Shown: positions 5,649 through 5,977 of the stretch, piece by piece
How positions within the stretch are numbered: position 1 is the stretch's first letter
Layout: each line of letters opens with the position of its first letter
Source: Actinomycetota bacterium
Lineage (GTDB): Bacteria; Actinomycetota; Geothermincolia; Fen-727; Anoxymicrobiaceae
NCBI GenBank assembly: GCA_003154635.1
Contig: PMDX01000126.1
Coordinates: 1,038-7,014, forward strand
DNA: 5,977 nt
Direction: 5' to 3'
Program-made: the position numbers and the translations under genes
Notes under the pieces: generated by a model
The model's input: the letters and a program-made list of their open reading frames with translations, nothing else
What the model was told of the DNA's origin: nothing
The model's database searches: none

Positions 5649-5977
5649 ATGGACGAACGGCTGGCGCGTATGAGGGAGCTCGATTCACGGTACGTGATGC
5701 AGACGTACAAGAGGCTTCCTGTCGCGTTCGTTCGCGGTGAGGGCACGATGCTCTGGGACTCCTCCGGCCGCGAGTACCTGGACCTCCTCGGTGGGCTAGG
5801 GGTGACAGTGCTCGGACATAGCCATCCGGCTGTCACCGATGCGATATGCTCGCAGGCGTCCAGGCTCATACACACGACAAACCTATACTACGTCGAGCCG
5901 CAGGCCGAGCTTGCGAAGCTGCTCGTGGAGAACTGTTTCGCTGGAAGGTGCTTTTTCGCCAACTCCGGCGCCGAGGC
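5649..5977 (+). CDS. argD: N-acetylornithine aminotransferase, 3'-truncated by window edge
   Basis: ArgD is a class III PLP-dependent aminotransferase that converts N-acetylglutamate semialdehyde and glutamate to N-acetylornithine and 2-oxoglutarate. The first 109 residues are visible out of a usual ~400; the catalytic lysine lies beyond the window. The N-terminus has TYKRLPVAFVRGEGTMLWD (residues 19-37), the glycine-rich LGHSHP (55-60), HTTNLYYVEPQ (75-85) and, at the edge, FFANSGAE (102-109), which binds the cofactor phosphate. GLGVTVLGH has Thr53 where the family usually has Asn. The ATG lies 1 nt after the argB stop. These motifs fit ArgD, and the neighbours argCJB settle it over related ornithine or GABA aminotransferases. 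Some ArgD enzymes also serve lysine synthesis as DapC, which cannot be judged here. Confidence 0.95.
   Translation, partial: MDERLARMRELDSRYVMQTYKRLPVAFVRGEGTMLWDSSGREYLDLLGGLGVTVLGHSHPAVTDAICSQASRLIHTTNLYYVEPQAELAKLLVENCFAGRCFFANSGAE

Noticed and set aside
5120..5875. 251-residue antisense open frame across argB-argD
   Set aside because: It runs opposite two clear, family-matching genes and has no recognisable motifs. Long antisense frames are expected in GC-rich coding DNA.
1..5977. Previously undescribed system (defence, mobile element, new gene family)
   Set aside because: Every sizeable open frame that is not a shadow matches a well-known proline or arginine biosynthesis enzyme, and no repeats, integrase, toxin-antitoxin or unrecognised genes are present.

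Overview
This window is ordinary bacterial chromosome. It carries two linked amino-acid biosynthesis gene clusters, all on the + strand: proB (5' end missing) and proA for proline, then argC, argJ, argB and argD (3' end missing) for ornithine and arginine. I found no mobile element, CRISPR array, tRNA, rRNA or unrecognised protein-coding gene. The DNA is GC-rich (roughly 60% by eye), yet uses ATA for Ile and AGG for Arg quite freely. Gene order, protein motifs and an AT-rich ArgR-type operator fit a Gram-positive lineage, either a GC-rich Bacillota (Clostridia-like) or a deep-branching Actinomycetota. That placement is tentative.

Layout. Bases 2-895 encode the last ~297 residues of glutamate 5-kinase. 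Its stop overlaps the start of proA (glutamate-5-semialdehyde dehydrogenase, to 2145), so the two are probably translationally coupled. Bases 2146-2386 (241 nt) hold no gene but are the main regulatory region. They contain a near-consensus ARG box (2222-2239) overlapping a plausible sigma-A-type promoter, then a ~128-nt leader with two hairpins, one of them a perfect 18-nt GC palindrome, just before argC. argC (2387-3427), argJ (3534-4751), argB (4763-5647) and argD (5649 onward) follow. The only sizeable gap among them is 106 nt between argC and argJ.

How the genes work together. ProB and ProA convert glutamate to glutamate-5-semialdehyde, the proline precursor. ArgB, ArgC and ArgD convert N-acetylglutamate to N-acetylornithine through acetylated equivalents of the same chemistry (kinase, NADPH-dependent reductase, aminotransferase). 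ArgJ moves the acetyl group from N-acetylornithine back to glutamate, giving the recycling form of the ornithine pathway. ArgB has the long N-terminal helix of arginine-inhibited hexameric kinases, so feedback by arginine probably adds to ArgR repression of transcription.

Most points of interest are regulatory (operator, leader structure, proBA-arg adjacency) or single-residue departures from family consensus. None is evidence for a new system.
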